This document shows, in pieces, positions 46,882 through 47,168 of a stretch of DNA of 47,168 nt; position 1 is the first letter of the stretch; each line of letters starts with the position of its first letter. The notes under the pieces are model-generated. The model had not been told where the DNA came from. It did no database searches and was given only the letters and a program-made list of their open reading frames with translations. This DNA is from a virus, in the IMG/VR virus record IMGVR_UViG_3300012917_000007, positions 1 to 47,168 of that record. One strand, written 5' to 3'. The position numbers and the translations under genes are program-made.

Positions 46882-47168
46882 CGACTCCCGAAGTAATTTC
46901 CGCTCGATCCGCCGGAGAATACCCCACTAGGACCGCCCATGTACTGCTGCAGAAGGGCAAGCTGTGCAGGCCCGAGTGACATTGGATTCAGAGCGCCCTG
47001 ATTGAGCTGATCTTGCGAATAGAGAAGGCCCGCAGTCTGGAAGGGATTCCCGAGAACCTGCCCCTTCGCGGTCGCGAGCGCAGTTTGCCCTGACTGGTTC
47101 AGCTCAGTTTCCGCAGACTGCGTGGCGGAGGTGGCATCAAGACCTGCATTGATTCTGGAAAGGATATC
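46878..47168 (-). CDS. Virion-associated protein, C-terminal part (cut by window edge)
   Basis: Open minus-strand frame of 97 codons from the window edge to the TGA at 46880-46878, which overlaps the next start. Gln/Ala/Gly-rich product (LDATSATQSAETELNQ, LAQ..-type and Gly/Ser-rich end GGPSGVFSGGSSG) of the same character as the fragment at 1-671. Probably the 3' end of that gene. Confidence 0.65.
   Translation of the reverse strand, partial: DILSRINAGLDATSATQSAETELNQSGQTALATAKGQVLGNPFQTAGLLYSQDQLNQGALNPMSLGPAQLALLQQYMGGPSGVFSGGSSGNYFGSR

Noticed and set aside
1-47168. Direct terminal repeat or attachment site at window ends
   Set aside because: First and last bases share no matching stretch; no integrase gene or tRNA was seen, so no att site is supported.

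Overview
The window looks like a nearly complete genome of a short-tailed (podovirus-like) double-stranded DNA phage of a Gram-negative host. The evidence is a full morphogenesis set (small and large terminase, portal, scaffold, HK97-type major capsid protein, P22 gp4-like adaptor, tail nozzle, internal virion proteins, tail fibre) with no sheath, baseplate or long tape-measure gene, plus a nested Rz/Rz1 spanin pair, which is only needed where there is an outer membrane. Promoters fit the sigma-70 TTGACA/TATAAT pattern, and most genes have a GGAG-type ribosome site and overlap their neighbours by 1-4 bases. No integrase, DNA polymerase or tRNA gene was seen. The two window ends look like the two halves of one gene, so the molecule is probably circular or circularly permuted and was opened inside a virion gene.

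Layout. (A) 20730 down to 1, minus strand: packaging and head genes (small terminase, tiny membrane and lipoprotein genes, large terminase, a run of small genes, portal, a very acidic repeat protein, scaffold, an inserted HNH endonuclease, major capsid, adaptor, nozzle, GNAT-like virion protein). The operon continues across the ends into (B) 47168 down to 34462, minus strand: internal virion proteins, a 2107-residue giant protein with toxin-like domains, tail fibre, M15 endolysin, holin candidate and a secreted Cys-rich protein. (C) 20903-25254, plus strand: an early operon of about a dozen small unknown genes behind a 330-base structured leader, ending with a DUF932 gene and a strong terminator. 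(D) 29732 down to 25247, minus strand: recombination genes (ParB-like, RecA/Sak4-like ATPase, Ref-like HNH nuclease, RusA-like resolvase). (E) 29785-34459, plus strand: HTH regulator, replication protein, small zinc-binding proteins, spanins.

Two divergent promoter nodes organise transcription: 20892-20933 (late minus operon versus early plus operon, interleaved -35 boxes in a palindrome) and 29742-29812 (recombination versus replication operon, both predicted to give nearly leaderless mRNAs). Terminators follow the major capsid gene, the gene ending at 10136, the early small-gene block and the DUF932 block.

The most unusual content is the giant protein at 38879-45202, which appears to join a zeta-toxin-like P-loop kinase, an ADP-ribosyltransferase-like domain and an HExxH metallopeptidase-like domain to a membrane-prone C-terminal half. 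It has the layout of a polyvalent protein that would be injected with the DNA. Also notable are the acidic nine-repeat head-region protein, the structured early leader, and the lysis genes split between two convergent operons. All family calls come from reading the translated sequence by eye; no database search was run.
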